Below, piece after piece: positions 29,626-39,518 of a stretch of DNA of 64,000 bases. Position 1 is the stretch's first letter, and each line of letters begins with the position of its first letter. Below the pieces are notes generated by a model, which worked only from the letters and a program-made list of their open reading frames with translations, made no database searches and had not been told where the DNA came from. The position numbers and the translations under genes are program-made. The DNA lies in contig NZ_JAJSLW010000013.1 in the NCBI RefSeq assembly GCF_021729145.1, positions 1-64,000 on the forward strand. Reading direction: 5' to 3'. Source of the DNA: Membranihabitans maritimus (lineage in GTDB: Bacteria; Bacteroidota; Bacteroidia; Chitinophagales; Saprospiraceae).

Positions 29626-30691
29626 TTTTTAAATTAAATTGTTTTTCCAAATAATTTAACCCTCTATTAATCTCCTCAAGTGAAATTTCCTGGTTAATTG
29701 CGTATTGGCCTATAGAATTCAAAAGAGTACACATAATTCGATCGCCTTCATTCTTTTTATCTCCTTTTATCAAATTATGAATCATATCCCTGTTCTGAAT
29801 ATCAAATTCAAAATCAACATATCTACTTAGACTATCCGTTATATCCTGAAGTTCTTCTTTTGACAAAATTCCTTTCTCTGAAGCTATAAAGCTTTCTGCA
29901 ATCATTCCCAACAGTACGGCCTCCCCATGTAATAAAGCAGAATCCGTATCCAAGGCAATACTTTCAATGGCATGACCAATGGTATGTCCAAAATTCAACG
30001 CTTTTCTAGGGCCCTTTTCAAATGGGTCATTTTCCACAATTCTTTTCTTGATCAATAAAGATTTTTCCAGAAACTCTACCCATTCTATAGATCGAAGATC
30101 AGAAATTCCTTTGATTTCTTCCCACATATTTTTGTCCGCGATCAATGCATGTTTAAGCGCCTCCGCATACCCACTTTTCAGCTGCCTATCCGATAGGGTT
30201 TCATAAAAACCCGGGAATATAAACACCGCAGAAGGATTTTTAAAAACGCCCAATGCATTCTTTAATCCCAGAAAGTCAACGCCTACCTTTCCACCTATAC
30301 TGGCATCCAACTGGCTCAGCAAAGTGGTGGGAACCTGAATAAATTTAATTCCTCTCTTGTATGTACTCGCTGCAAATCCACCAAGGTCCCCTACGACCCC
30401 TCCTCCCAGGTTAATTACGAGTGCCTGGCGGTCAGCCTGATTAAGGAATAATTCATTCCATACATGTTGACAAGTGTCAATTGTCTTAAAAGTTTCTCCT
30501 GCCGGAATTTCGATAATAGCATCCGGCTTCAACCTGCTCAGTTCCAAAAATTTTGGCAGACAAAACTCTTTCGTTGTAGAATCCACCAATACAAAACACT
30601 TACTAACAGAATTAAAATCAACTACATTTTGAAGTTCAGCCCACATATTTCCTATACAAACGCTGTAATCTTGTAATGCTATTTGTTTCAT
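29618..30691 (-). CDS. aroB: 3-dehydroquinate synthase
   Basis: A 357-residue enzyme of the shikimate pathway, converting DAHP to 3-dehydroquinate with NAD and a metal. Seen marks: the GETFKTI motif, the Gly-rich GGGVVGDLGGFAAS, QVPTTLLSQLDASIGGK, GYAEALKHALI and the metal-binding NFGHTIGHAIE. It is normal in length. aroA, a later step of the same pathway, lies 1.7 kb away on the other strand, so the two are close but not in one operon. Confidence 0.96.
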   Translation of the reverse strand: MKQIALQDYSVCIGNMWAELQNVVDFNSVSKCFVLVDSTTKEFCLPKFLELSRLKPDAIIEIPAGETFKTIDTCQHVWNELFLNQADRQALVINLGGGVVGDLGGFAASTYKRGIKFIQVPTTLLSQLDASIGGKVGVDFLGLKNALGVFKNPSAVFIFPGFYETLSDRQLKSGYAEALKHALIADKNMWEEIKGISDLRSIEWVEFLEKSLLIKKRIVENDPFEKGPRKALNFGHTIGHAIESIALDTDSALLHGEAVLLGMIAESFIASEKGILSKEELQDITDSLSRYVDFEFDIQNRDMIHNLIKGDKKNEGDRIMCTLLNSIGQYAINQEISLEEINRGLNYLEKQFNLKNA

Positions 30692-30708
30692 CGAATTTCT
30701 AGTTTATA

Positions 30709-31002
30709 TTATTTATTGATTTCTATTGTACTTATTGCTTTTGCTTCTTTTCTAAAATAGGGCTTTATTGATGACCACATAGTTCTAAACAATTGGCTTT
30801 CTCTATATATGTCAAGATATTTCTGATTGCTCCAGGTACTTATCGTTACGAAATCACCAACTGCATTGCATTCATTGTATAGCTTAACACCCAAACAACC
30901 TTCATGTTCCAACAATTTAGGCTTATATTCTTCGAATTTATCGACAAAAGTCGAAGAATACTCTCCGTGAAAATACAGGTTGACTATTCGAATTAATTCC
31001 AT
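30709..31002 (-). CDS. ABM/Dabb-like ferredoxin-fold small protein
   Basis: A 97-residue protein with the pattern of antibiotic-biosynthesis-monooxygenase-like domains: an initial strand (IRIVNLYF), helix (DKFEEYKPKLLEHEGCLG), a VTISTWSN strand and a YRESQLFRTMW helix. Such domains form dimers and act in small-molecule oxidation or are of unknown role. It begins the minus-strand operon that continues with aroB, 17 bp away. The substrate cannot be guessed. Confidence 0.65.
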   Translation of the reverse strand: MELIRIVNLYFHGEYSSTFVDKFEEYKPKLLEHEGCLGVKLYNECNAVGDFVTISTWSNQKYLDIYRESQLFRTMWSSIKPYFRKEAKAISTIEINK

Positions 31003-31254
31003 ATTACAAAATTACCACAAAGTAATAATTAATATAAGGATAATCAATAATATTAAAAATATCAATATAAAACCACTTTCTTCGTTCTTACCACAAAAAA
31101 AGTGCGGTCAATACTATGATCGCCACAACTCAAAAACGCTTCATTCCTTGAATTGAGATCTAAAACATATTTTCATTATTAGAAACTTTTGTTTCACTTT
31201 TTCATTGTATATTGTTGATAATAAATACTTATTTTTAATTAAAAGTTTGAACAT

Positions 31255-32265
31255 TTGAGTGAAATCGTTTTAACCATTGAAGGTGTAGATTTGCGAGATT
31301 TGTATGGAGAAAGGAATAAAAATCTAAACATCATCAAAAATGCTTACCCAGACCTCCAAATTGTATCGCGAGGTAATTTCCTGAAAATTAATGGTAACAA
31401 AAAATCTTCACAAAACGCCAAATCCAACTTAGAGACCCTGGTAAGACTGCTTAAAATGAATAAGCATCTGGATGATCATACTGTGAAAGATGTGGTCAAT
31501 GGCGAAAACATTTTTGTAGACAATGACAAAAATGGCAATCCAAGAACTGTTATTGTGCATGGCAGAGATGGTAAGCCTATCAAAGCAAGGACCCGCAATC
31601 AGAAAAAAATGGTCCAGTCTATAGAAAAAAATGACATAGTATTTGCAATAGGTCCCGCAGGGACAGGAAAAACCTATACTGCTGTTGCCCTGGCGGTCAG
31701 GGCACTCAAGCATAAATTGGTGCGGAAAATCATCCTTACAAGACCTGCTGTGGAAGCGGGTGAAAGCCTGGGGTTTCTCCCAGGAGATCTCAAGGATAAA
31801 GTAGATCCTTACCTGAGACCTCTTTACGATGCTTTGGATGATATGATTCCGGCCGAAAAGCTAAATCAACTGATGGAAAATCGAACCATAGAAATTGCTC
31901 CACTTGCCTATATGAGAGGAAGGACCCTTGACAATGCTTTTATTATACTTGATGAAGCACAAAATTGTACAATGCCCCAAATCAAAATGTTTCTTACCCG
32001 GTTGGGACCATCTGCCAAATGTATGATAACAGGAGATATGTCTCAAGTAGACCTCCCCAGGAGCCAAAAATCAGGATTGGTAAAAGCAGTGGATATCCTG
32101 GAATCAATAGGGGGTATTGACTTTATAAAACTTGATGAGCAGGATGTTGTCCGGCACCGGTTGGTAAAACAAATAATCAAAGCTTTCAAAAAAGAGGAGG
32201 AACAATTTATCCCCAAAAGCAAAAATAAGGCTAAAAACACCGTTGCTAATTTCGAAGAAGAGTAG
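31255..32265 (+). CDS. phoH: PhoH-family ATPase
   Basis: A 336-residue cytoplasmic ATPase with an N-terminal KH-like part (about 1-70) and a PhoH domain: Walker A GPAGTGKT (133-140, Lys139), RPAVEAGESLGFLPGDL, Walker B with IILDEAQN, and the TGDMSQVDLP motif. It is linked to RNA metabolism and phosphate response in other bacteria. The start must be TTG at 31255: there is no ATG at the right place, and a stop (31240-31242) lies five codons upstream in frame. Confidence 0.93.
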   Translation: MSEIVLTIEGVDLRDLYGERNKNLNIIKNAYPDLQIVSRGNFLKINGNKKSSQNAKSNLETLVRLLKMNKHLDDHTVKDVVNGENIFVDNDKNGNPRTVIVHGRDGKPIKARTRNQKKMVQSIEKNDIVFAIGPAGTGKTYTAVALAVRALKHKLVRKIILTRPAVEAGESLGFLPGDLKDKVDPYLRPLYDALDDMIPAEKLNQLMENRTIEIAPLAYMRGRTLDNAFIILDEAQNCTMPQIKMFLTRLGPSAKCMITGDMSQVDLPRSQKSGLVKAVDILESIGGIDFIKLDEQDVVRHRLVKQIIKAFKKEEEQFIPKSKNKAKNTVANFEEE

Positions 32266-32275
32266 CAAAAATAAT

Positions 32276-32283
32276 TACCTTTG
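32276..32283 (+). promoter_or_regulatory. Bacteroidota-type -7 box ahead of aroA
   Basis: TACCTTTG matches the TAnnTTTG consensus of Bacteroidota promoters. It lies 11 bp past the phoH stop and about 128 bp before aroA, which suggests aroA can be read from its own promoter with a long leader. The upstream TTTG element is weak (TTTC at about 32250). Confidence 0.45.
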
Positions 32284-32410
32284 CCATAATAATCATATTG
32301 TATTCCATAAATCAAATACCTTTTATAGAATAGGTATTCAATAATTACAGGATTATTCCAATTCTTACTGTTTTAAATCGATCTAAAACCAAATACTACC
32401 AAATCCGGCT

Positions 32411-33664
32411 ATGGAGAAAAAAATAATTACGGTTCATAAAAAAAATAAAAGTGCAAGAGGAACAATAAAATTAGACGGTTCGAAAAGCATAAGCAATAGG
32501 GTCCTTATTATCAGGGCTTTAACAAGTTCGCCATTCAAAATACATAACTTATCTACAAGTGATGATACTGTGGCACTCAATCGAATTCTCAGCACTGATA
32601 AAGATATTTATAACACCGGCGCTGCGGGTACTACATTCCGTTTTCTTACGGCTTATCTGTCCACTCAGGATAAAAAATGTACCCTAACTGGATCCGAAAG
32701 AATGAAACAAAGACCTATAGGAGGTCTTGTAGATCCCCTAAGAGAATTAGGGGCAAACATTCAATATTTGGAAAAAGATGGGTATCCTCCTTTACAGTTT
32801 GAACCTGGCATTCTCGACGCCACAAACAAATTAAGCGTAAAAAGTAATATCAGTTCCCAATTTATCACGGCACTATTATTAATTGCACCTACCCTTCCTA
32901 ATGGATTGGAAATTGATCTCGAAGGAGATATGGTATCCCGGTCATACATTGAATTGACTTTGCATATTATGAAAGATTTCGGGATCCAATATAAATGGGA
33001 AGGATCTTTAATTTCGATACCTCATCAGGAGTATATTGCGAAAGAGTATACAGTAGAATCAGATTGGTCCGCAGCTTCTTATTACTACTCAATAGCAGCA
33101 TTAGCCGATGATTCTGAAATAGAATTAAAAGGTCTGTTTGATAATAGTTTTCAAGGTGATTCGGCTGCTGTTGATTTGTATAAGAACTTTGGAATCAGAA
33201 CTATATTCAATGATGACGGAATCACTATACAAAAATCCGGGGAGATTGCGCCTGTTTTTGAACACGATTTTATTTTGTGTCCTGATATTGCCCAGACAAT
33301 AGCTGTTACGTGTGCAGGAACAGGCACGGAGGGATTATTCACCGGTTTACAAACATTGAGTATAAAGGAAACCGATCGTATAACAGCACTGCAGAATGAA
33401 CTGGGGAAAATGGATGTTTCATTCGTAAAAATGCCCCCGAAATTCAGCTCAAAAAGCGGAAAAGAATACTATATGATTAATGGTCAGGCTAAATTTCCTG
33501 AGACTATAACATTTCCAACTTACGAAGATCATAGAATGGCCATGGCTTTTGCCCCGTTAGCTATTCTTCATCCCATTCGGGTTGAAGAACCCAAAGTGGT
33601 TGGAAAATCGTATCCTGAATTTTGGAAAGATTTGAAATTGCTGGGATTTGAGATAAATGAATAA
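32411..33664 (+). CDS. aroA: 3-phosphoshikimate 1-carboxyvinyltransferase (EPSP synthase)
   Basis: A 417-residue EPSP synthase, joining shikimate 3-phosphate and phosphoenolpyruvate. Marks: LDGSKSISNR (Lys25, Ser26, Arg30), GAAGTTFRFL in place of the usual GNAGT, RPIGGLVDPLRELGA, SSQFITALLL, DWSAASYY, KETDRITAL and YEDHRMAMAFAP. The last two carry catalytic Glu/Asp and Arg residues. The length is slightly below the usual 427 and the key residues are present. It follows phoH on the same strand. Confidence 0.95.
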   Translation: MEKKIITVHKKNKSARGTIKLDGSKSISNRVLIIRALTSSPFKIHNLSTSDDTVALNRILSTDKDIYNTGAAGTTFRFLTAYLSTQDKKCTLTGSERMKQRPIGGLVDPLRELGANIQYLEKDGYPPLQFEPGILDATNKLSVKSNISSQFITALLLIAPTLPNGLEIDLEGDMVSRSYIELTLHIMKDFGIQYKWEGSLISIPHQEYIAKEYTVESDWSAASYYYSIAALADDSEIELKGLFDNSFQGDSAAVDLYKNFGIRTIFNDDGITIQKSGEIAPVFEHDFILCPDIAQTIAVTCAGTGTEGLFTGLQTLSIKETDRITALQNELGKMDVSFVKMPPKFSSKSGKEYYMINGQAKFPETITFPTYEDHRMAMAFAPLAILHPIRVEEPKVVGKSYPEFWKDLKLLGFEINE

Positions 33665-33929
33665 AAAACACCGGGCAAGTATGAAGATTATCGTACCAAT
33701 CTTTCTTTTTTTCTAAAATGGATGCTGTGTAGAAAGTAAATTATCTCCGCAACAATTCCCACCTCTTTATCAGGGCTCTTAATTTGACTCTTTTATATTT
33801 GTAACCGCCTTTCATTGAAGAACCTCTTTTTCGAGATATGACAGCAAACTGATTTTTTCTCAATTGAAGGGTGTGAATTCTTTGGGGGTGAGATTTTTAT
33901 AAAACTTGTAAAAATATAGGCTTTTATTT

Positions 33930-35129
33930 CTATTCAAAATCTTCATATAACAAGTATTTCTTTCGCATCTTTTTATAGGCTACTAAATCCGATTCCCAGC
34001 TTTTTTCAATCTCTTCAGCACTCCATCCACTTTCAATTTTCTCCTGAAGATCGGAATTTCCAGCTAGTTTGTTGAAAAAATCCGGTCTGGTAATAAACTC
34101 TTTTTTAAAATCAGACCTATTGTAAAAATCAATGAAGTATTTCATTGTAAATTTAACTTGCCGGGGATCTATTTCTCTCAGATCTACACCATAACACAAC
34201 TCCCCCTGTTGCTCTACATGGGCTGACATACCCTCGCGATTTCCAGGAGTAAAAGTAAAATTACCAAACCGGGGATCTGAATATCCAATGACCTGAAAGG
34301 GAAAGTCTGTTCCTCTTCCTATACTGACATCAGTACCTTCAAAAAGGCAAAGAGAAGGGTACAACCTGATGGAAAGGTAATTTGGCAAGCTGGGAGAAGG
34401 GATAACCGGGGGCTCATATAATGTTGAATGTGTATAATTTTCCACCTTTATTACTTTAATATCACATTGTACACCATTGTCAAGCCATTTCTCTCCATTG
34501 ATCATTTTTGCTAATTCTCCAACTGTTAATCCATGTACCATAGCTATTTTGTGGTAACTTACCCCTGACTTAAATTTATCACTTTTTCGTACGGGACCAT
34601 TTACCTGATCCCCATTCGGATTAGGCCGGTCTAGTATGAGAAGTTTTTTATCGGCATCTGCACAAAGCTGCATTAATCGGTGAAGGGATGTAATATATGT
34701 ATAGAATCGGGCCCCCACATCCTGTAAGTCATAAATCATTACATCCACGGATGCTACTATAGAATCCGCTTTGGCATTTTTACCGTAAAGAGAATGTAAT
34801 TCGATACCCGATTTCTCATCAATATCATGACTTACCTTTTCACCCCTTTCAATTTTCCCTCTAAATCCGTGTTCGGGTGCAAAAGCAAACTTTACATCAA
34901 TTCCATTTTCTATTAAGACATCAACAAGATGATCCTTTCCCACTACAGAAGTTTGATTTCCCAATAATCCTACCGTCTTTCCTTTTAGTCCAGGAAGGTA
35001 TTCATTTAATCTTTCCGCTCCTGTTGTTACAGCATTAGATTTAGAACTCGCCGGTTGAAGATCCTGGCACCCAAATAAATAAGATAAAAGGATTGTTGGA
35101 ATTATAGATAAAATTGAAAAATTGACCAT
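33930..35129 (-). CDS. namZ: DUF1343 exo-beta-N-acetylmuramidase (NamZ-like) lipoprotein
   Basis: A 399-residue protein. The signal ends in a lipobox LFGC. The mature part matches DUF1343/NamZ: VGLLGNQTSVV, FAPEHGFRG, LHSLYGKN, YDLQDVGARFYTYI, DRPNPNGD and FEGTDVSIGRGTDFPF. NamZ of Tannerella releases MurNAc from peptidoglycan fragments, so this enzyme probably serves cell-wall recycling in the periplasm. It is monocistronic and convergent with aroA. Confidence 0.9.
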   Translation of the reverse strand: MVNFSILSIIPTILLSYLFGCQDLQPASSKSNAVTTGAERLNEYLPGLKGKTVGLLGNQTSVVGKDHLVDVLIENGIDVKFAFAPEHGFRGKIERGEKVSHDIDEKSGIELHSLYGKNAKADSIVASVDVMIYDLQDVGARFYTYITSLHRLMQLCADADKKLLILDRPNPNGDQVNGPVRKSDKFKSGVSYHKIAMVHGLTVGELAKMINGEKWLDNGVQCDIKVIKVENYTHSTLYEPPVIPSPSLPNYLSIRLYPSLCLFEGTDVSIGRGTDFPFQVIGYSDPRFGNFTFTPGNREGMSAHVEQQGELCYGVDLREIDPRQVKFTMKYFIDFYNRSDFKKEFITRPDFFNKLAGNSDLQEKIESGWSAEEIEKSWESDLVAYKKMRKKYLLYEDFE

Positions 35130-35316
35130 GTTGTATATCTATTACTTGTTATAAAATAGTGCAAATCTAAATATCATTTCGCTAAATTATATACTTTAGA
35201 ACTTGATTATCCATTGAAACGGTCCAAACCATCCTAATGATTAAAATTTAAAAACTACATGTATGGGAATATTTTCCTCTACTAAAGGCGGTCATAATTC
35301 GTAAGATTCTTCAAAA

Positions 35317-36369
35317 TCATGAATGAATAGGAGAATCAATGCCGTGGATGAGGTCATGTACAAATTTTAATTTCATCCTGGAAGAGGCGTTAATCACAAA
35401 CGGGTATAAATCCTTAGCTCCCATACTTCTATTAAGACTGTTCATAGCTAGTGTCAACGGGACCCAGGATTCCAGAATTTCTTCAAAATTACTGTTAGCG
35501 TAAGCAAAAGAAGAATTCGCTTTAAATTTTGAAGTTGGAATCAATTCAAATGCCTGGGCTGTTTCGAGGGTATCCACTATATGCATATAATGAGACCAGG
35601 TTTCTGCCCAATCTTCCCATGGGTGCATGGTTGCATAGGCACTAATATAATTTTGATTCCAATCATCAGGGGCACCTTCCTGATAATATTTTTCTAAGGA
35701 CTGCTGGTAGTCAATCGTTTCATCACCGAACACCCTTCTGAAATCTTGAAGGAGGACATTTTCCTTTACAAAAATCTCCCAATAATAATGTCCGATTTCG
35801 TGTCGAAAATGTCCCAACACCGTGCGGTAAACTTCATCCATTTTATTGCGTGCCATTTCCCTTTCTACATCATCTGCCTCTGCAATATTCATTGTAATAT
35901 TTCCTTTTGAATGGCCCGTCAAAACACGTTTGCTCCCAGGCATATCATCATCCGATTTAAAATTAAAACTCAAGCCCCGTTCCGAATCCAGAGTTTTGCT
36001 GATAACGGGTAAATCCCACTTTAATAATGAATAAATCAGTCTGTGTTTTGCATTTTCTATGGTTCTCCAACGAATTAGAAACTCATTCCGGGATAGGTCG
36101 GGAATGGTTTGATTGAGGCTGCAAGCTATACAAAATTGTGCTGGATCATTATTATTGATAATCCAATTGCAAACTTCAAATTGGCTATTGGTGCAATAAT
36201 GGAAAAACTGCCCGGATTTTTCATCCATCCATCTTCCTTCATTATCCCTATGAAGAGTAATCATTTTTAAACTCAAAGGATTAAAGCCCAGATTCTGGCC
36301 ACAATTGCTGCACATGGTATTTTCAAAATACACCTGCCGGCTACAATTCGTACATCTAAAAATTTGCAT
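35317..36369 (-). CDS. Putative zinc-binding metallopeptidase (Peptidase_Mx type)
   Basis: A 350-residue protein. Two CxxC pairs at the N-terminus (CTNC and CSNC, within residues 6-23) form a zinc ribbon. A gluzincin motif HEIGH lies at 190-194, within HFRHEIGHYYW. WAETWSHYMHI further on may give the third metal ligand (Glu). This layout matches the Peptidase_Mx family (putative zinc-binding metallopeptidase) of Bacteroidota and Proteobacteria, for which no substrate is known. No signal peptide is visible. It is divergent from glycyl-tRNA synthetase. Confidence 0.82.
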   Translation of the reverse strand: MQIFRCTNCSRQVYFENTMCSNCGQNLGFNPLSLKMITLHRDNEGRWMDEKSGQFFHYCTNSQFEVCNWIINNNDPAQFCIACSLNQTIPDLSRNEFLIRWRTIENAKHRLIYSLLKWDLPVISKTLDSERGLSFNFKSDDDMPGSKRVLTGHSKGNITMNIAEADDVEREMARNKMDEVYRTVLGHFRHEIGHYYWEIFVKENVLLQDFRRVFGDETIDYQQSLEKYYQEGAPDDWNQNYISAYATMHPWEDWAETWSHYMHIVDTLETAQAFELIPTSKFKANSSFAYANSNFEEILESWVPLTLAMNSLNRSMGAKDLYPFVINASSRMKLKFVHDLIHGIDSPIHS

Positions 36370-36456
36370 GAATCAGATATTATAGTATCGTCAAGGGATA
36401 ATTTTCAATATAGGTCCATTTTTTTTATCGACATACTTTTTATTATTGAATCCATT

Positions 36457-36474
36457 TACATTTGTATATTTTTG
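36457..36474 (+). promoter_or_regulatory. Overlapping TAnnTTTG boxes ahead of glyS
   Basis: Two matches to the Bacteroidota -7 consensus, TACATTTG (36457-36464) and TATTTTTG (36467-36474), lie 80-95 bp upstream of the synthetase start in the divergent gap. Confidence 0.4.
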
Positions 36475-36552
36475 CACTTTTTATTATTTAAACTTATCTC
36501 CCCTTCGTGGAGAATAATTATTGAAAACTTACTGGCTAAATAAAATAAGAAA

Positions 36553-38094
36553 ATGGAAGACCAATTCAAGAAGATATTATCTCACGCCAAGGAATATGGA
36601 TTTGTTTATCCATCCAGTGAAATTTATGAGGGGTTAAGCGCTGTATATGATTACGGGCCAATGGGAGTTGAATTGAAAAATAATATCAAGAATTATTGGT
36701 GGAAATCTATGGTACAAATGCACGATAATATTGTGGGCATAGATGCGGCAATATTTATGCACCCCAAAACGTGGAAAGCTTCGGGACATGTAGATGCATT
36801 CAATGACCCAATGATTGACAATAAAGACTCTAATAAACGCTATCGGGCAGATGTGTTGGTAGAAGAAGAATTAGCCAAGACGGAAGGAAAGATAGACAAG
36901 GAAGTAAGAAAAGCGCAAAAAAGATTTGGGGACGATTTTGATGAAAACCAGTTTAGGGCAACTAATCCTAGGGTTTTGCGATACCAGGAGAAGATCGACG
37001 CCCATCAAAACCAACTCAATGAAGCCATGAAGTCCAATAACATGGAAGGTCTCAAGCAATTGATTATTGACCTTGATATCACATGTCCTGTATCCGGTAG
37101 CAGGAATTGGACCGATGTAAGACAGTTCAATCTTATGTTTTCAACTCAGTTAGGAAATATCGCAGGAGAAGAATCTTCTTTATACCTCAGGCCTGAAACT
37201 GCCCAGGGAATTTTTGTCAATTTTCTCAATGTACAAAAAACGACCCGACAGAAAATCCCATTTGGAATTGCCCAAATCGGCAAAGCCTTTCGGAATGAGA
37301 TAGTTGCCAGGCAGTTCATTTTCCGCATGCGTGAATTTGAGCAAATGGAAATGCAGTATTTCATAAAACCAGGAACTGAAATGGATTGGTACGAATACTG
37401 GAAAGAAACCCGGTTAAAATGGCATAAATCTCTCGGAACATCCTCTGAACATTTGAGGTTCCATAAGCACGAAAATCTGGCACATTATGCCAATGCTGCG
37501 GCTGATATCGAATATAAATTCCCTTTCGGATTTAAGGAATTGGAAGGTATTCATTCGAGGACGGATTTCGACCTGGGAAGTCATCAAAAGTTATCGGGTA
37601 AAAAACTGCAGTATTTTGATCCCGAAATCAACGAAAGTTATGTCCCTTATGTATTGGAAACATCTATAGGATGTGATAGGATGTTTCTCGCAATGATGTC
37701 TGAATCACTGCAGGAAGAAAAAGTGCCTGACTCCAAAGGCAATGAAACGGAGCGAACGGTTATGAAACTCCACCCATCATTAGCCCCGGTGAAGGCTGCA
37801 ATATTACCTTTGGTTAAAAACAAAGAGCCTCTCACAAACCGGGCCCGTAAAATATTTGATGATTTGAAATTAGAATTCCAGTGCCAGTACGATGAAAAAG
37901 ATGCTATTGGTCGCAGATATAGAAGGCAAGACGCTATTGGTACTCCATATTGTATAACGGTTGATTTTGAAACACTTGAAGAAGATGATAAAGTCACGCT
38001 TCGAGATCGCGACAGTCTGGGACAAAGAAGGATAACAGTAGAAGAAGCCAAGGCTATTGTCTTGAAAGAAACCAATGTTTCCAGGATTCTTTAA
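36553..38094 (+). CDS. glyS: Glycyl-tRNA synthetase (alpha2 type)
   Basis: A 513-residue class II synthetase of the dimeric type. Marks: FVYPSSEIYEGLSAVYDYGP at the N-terminus, LRPETAQGIFVNF, motif 2 IGKAFRNEI, REFEQMEMQYF, and motif 3 in ETSIGCDRMFLA. The C-terminal anticodon-binding domain begins at about 410 (APVKAAILPL). It charges tRNA-Gly in the cytoplasm. The length is normal. It is single in its unit. Confidence 0.96.
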   Translation: MEDQFKKILSHAKEYGFVYPSSEIYEGLSAVYDYGPMGVELKNNIKNYWWKSMVQMHDNIVGIDAAIFMHPKTWKASGHVDAFNDPMIDNKDSNKRYRADVLVEEELAKTEGKIDKEVRKAQKRFGDDFDENQFRATNPRVLRYQEKIDAHQNQLNEAMKSNNMEGLKQLIIDLDITCPVSGSRNWTDVRQFNLMFSTQLGNIAGEESSLYLRPETAQGIFVNFLNVQKTTRQKIPFGIAQIGKAFRNEIVARQFIFRMREFEQMEMQYFIKPGTEMDWYEYWKETRLKWHKSLGTSSEHLRFHKHENLAHYANAAADIEYKFPFGFKELEGIHSRTDFDLGSHQKLSGKKLQYFDPEINESYVPYVLETSIGCDRMFLAMMSESLQEEKVPDSKGNETERTVMKLHPSLAPVKAAILPLVKNKEPLTNRARKIFDDLKLEFQCQYDEKDAIGRRYRRQDAIGTPYCITVDFETLEEDDKVTLRDRDSLGQRRITVEEAKAIVLKETNVSRIL

Positions 38095-38180
38095 CTTTTA
38101 TAGGGGACAGTTTTATTTTTCAACTTGATATTTCATACATTTAGATCAGTTATTCTATAAATTTGTATAAATATCATCTA

Positions 38181-39113
38181 ATGCAAAATCAATTACTGAC
38201 ATCTTTTATATTATTAATCGTCTTAATGAGTTTTTTAAGTGTTTCAGGACAAAATAAAACCATTTTCCTCTGGGAAAAAGACCAACTCAATATTCCCGAA
38301 GGATTTCCAGAAGAGAAACACGACACTACTGATATTATTCGAATCAGCAGGGTTTCCAATCCCTCAATGGATGTATACTTCCCTTCAATAAAAAACCGTA
38401 AAGATTGTGCTATTGTTATCTGTCCGGGCGGGGGATATCGAATATTAGCCTGGAACTGGGAAGGTTCGGATTTTGCGAAGAAATTAAATAGCGAAGGGAT
38501 TACAGCTATAGTACTCAAATATCGGCTACCATACGCCGTAGATGGGAAAATTGATGATACCATGCCAATGCGTGATGCATTAAGAGCTATTCAAATAGTA
38601 CGTACCAATGCTGAAGAATGGGGATTGTCAGAAGACAAAATAGGTCTTATGGGATTTTCAGCCGGCGGACACGTCGCTTCATCTGCGGGAGTTCATTTTG
38701 GAGATCAATCTTTTTTGGCCGGGATAAATGAATCTGACGTTTCTGTTCGACCCGATTTTTTAGGTTTGATTTATCCCGTTATCTCTTTTGATGAATCCTT
38801 TTCACATGTAGGATCCCGAACGGCTTTGTTAGGAGATTCTCCATCTAGTGAAAAAACGGAATACTATTCTAATGAAAAACATGTAAATGCGGACACCCCC
38901 CCGACATTTTTGATGCATGCAAGTGATGACAAAGGCGTTCCCGTAGAAAACAGCCTTCGTTTTTACCAGGCTTTGGTCGATCACAAAATCAGTGCTGAAA
39001 TGCACATTTATCCTACAGGGGGACACGGATTTGGCTTGGGGTTGAAAAACCCACATCTATCGGGATGGTCCGATTTGTTAGCTGACTGGATTCTTGATCA
39101 AACGAAGAATTAA
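38181..39113 (+). CDS. Secreted alpha/beta-hydrolase (acetylesterase-like)
   Basis: A 310-residue exported esterase. The ATG at 38181 starts a clean Sec signal (LLTSFILLIVLMSFLSVSG); a TTG 18 bp upstream is less likely. The hydrolase core has CPGGGY (oxyanion region), a YRLPY segment, the nucleophile motif GFSAGGH, HASDDKGVP with the acid, and GGHGFG with the His. It is close to the BD-FAE/acetylxylan-esterase-like group. It probably removes acetyl groups from polysaccharides in the periplasm; this is inference from family. Confidence 0.85.
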   Translation: MQNQLLTSFILLIVLMSFLSVSGQNKTIFLWEKDQLNIPEGFPEEKHDTTDIIRISRVSNPSMDVYFPSIKNRKDCAIVICPGGGYRILAWNWEGSDFAKKLNSEGITAIVLKYRLPYAVDGKIDDTMPMRDALRAIQIVRTNAEEWGLSEDKIGLMGFSAGGHVASSAGVHFGDQSFLAGINESDVSVRPDFLGLIYPVISFDESFSHVGSRTALLGDSPSSEKTEYYSNEKHVNADTPPTFLMHASDDKGVPVENSLRFYQALVDHKISAEMHIYPTGGHGFGLGLKNPHLSGWSDLLADWILDQTKN

Positions 39114-39225
39114 AATTTCGCGTTATAACTATGTACTAGATCTAAGTTCCCACGTCTTGTTAAACCAATTGATTAGAATTATAACCACTCTATAAAAGCT
39201 GATTTAATTTTACGTATAATTTTTT

Positions 39226-39233
39226 TACCTTTG
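39226..39233 (+). promoter_or_regulatory. Promoter -7 box of the toxin-antitoxin pair
   Basis: TACCTTTG matches TAnnTTTG and lies 27 bp upstream of the antitoxin ATG. The hexamer cgtata occurs on both sides (39213-39218 and 39235-39240), possibly binding sites for the antitoxin. Confidence 0.45.
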
Positions 39234-39260
39234 TCGTATAGGAATTAAATCACAATTATC

Positions 39261-39518
39261 ATGGATGCTAAAATAACATTATCATTCAACAAAGAAGTCA
39301 TTGCAGAGGCCAAACGATACGCCAAAGAACAAAATATAAGTCTTTCGAGATTGACAGAATACTTATATAGAAATATTGTCAGGGGACAATATCGTAACCT
39401 TGAAGAATTTCCCATTTCAGAATGGGTTCAACAGGTTGCGGAAGGTAAGGCAGAATACAAAGCCAACCCGCCCCATAGAAAGGACCTAAAAGATGAATTT
39501 CTGAAAAACCAAAAATGA
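39261..39518 (+). CDS. DUF6364-like ribbon-helix-helix antitoxin
   Basis: An 85-residue protein. A beta strand (AKITLSFNKEVIAEAKRYA) is followed by a helix (NISLSRLTEYLYRNIV), as in DUF6364/RHH antitoxins. The charged C-terminal tail likely wraps the toxin. Its stop overlaps the toxin start (ATGA), which is the classical type II toxin-antitoxin layout. It probably represses its own promoter. Confidence 0.85.
   Translation: MDAKITLSFNKEVIAEAKRYAKEQNISLSRLTEYLYRNIVRGQYRNLEEFPISEWVQQVAEGKAEYKANPPHRKDLKDEFLKNQK

Noticed and set aside
37647-38075. 142-codon minus-strand frame
   Set aside because: Antisense to glycyl-tRNA synthetase; Ser-rich shadow.
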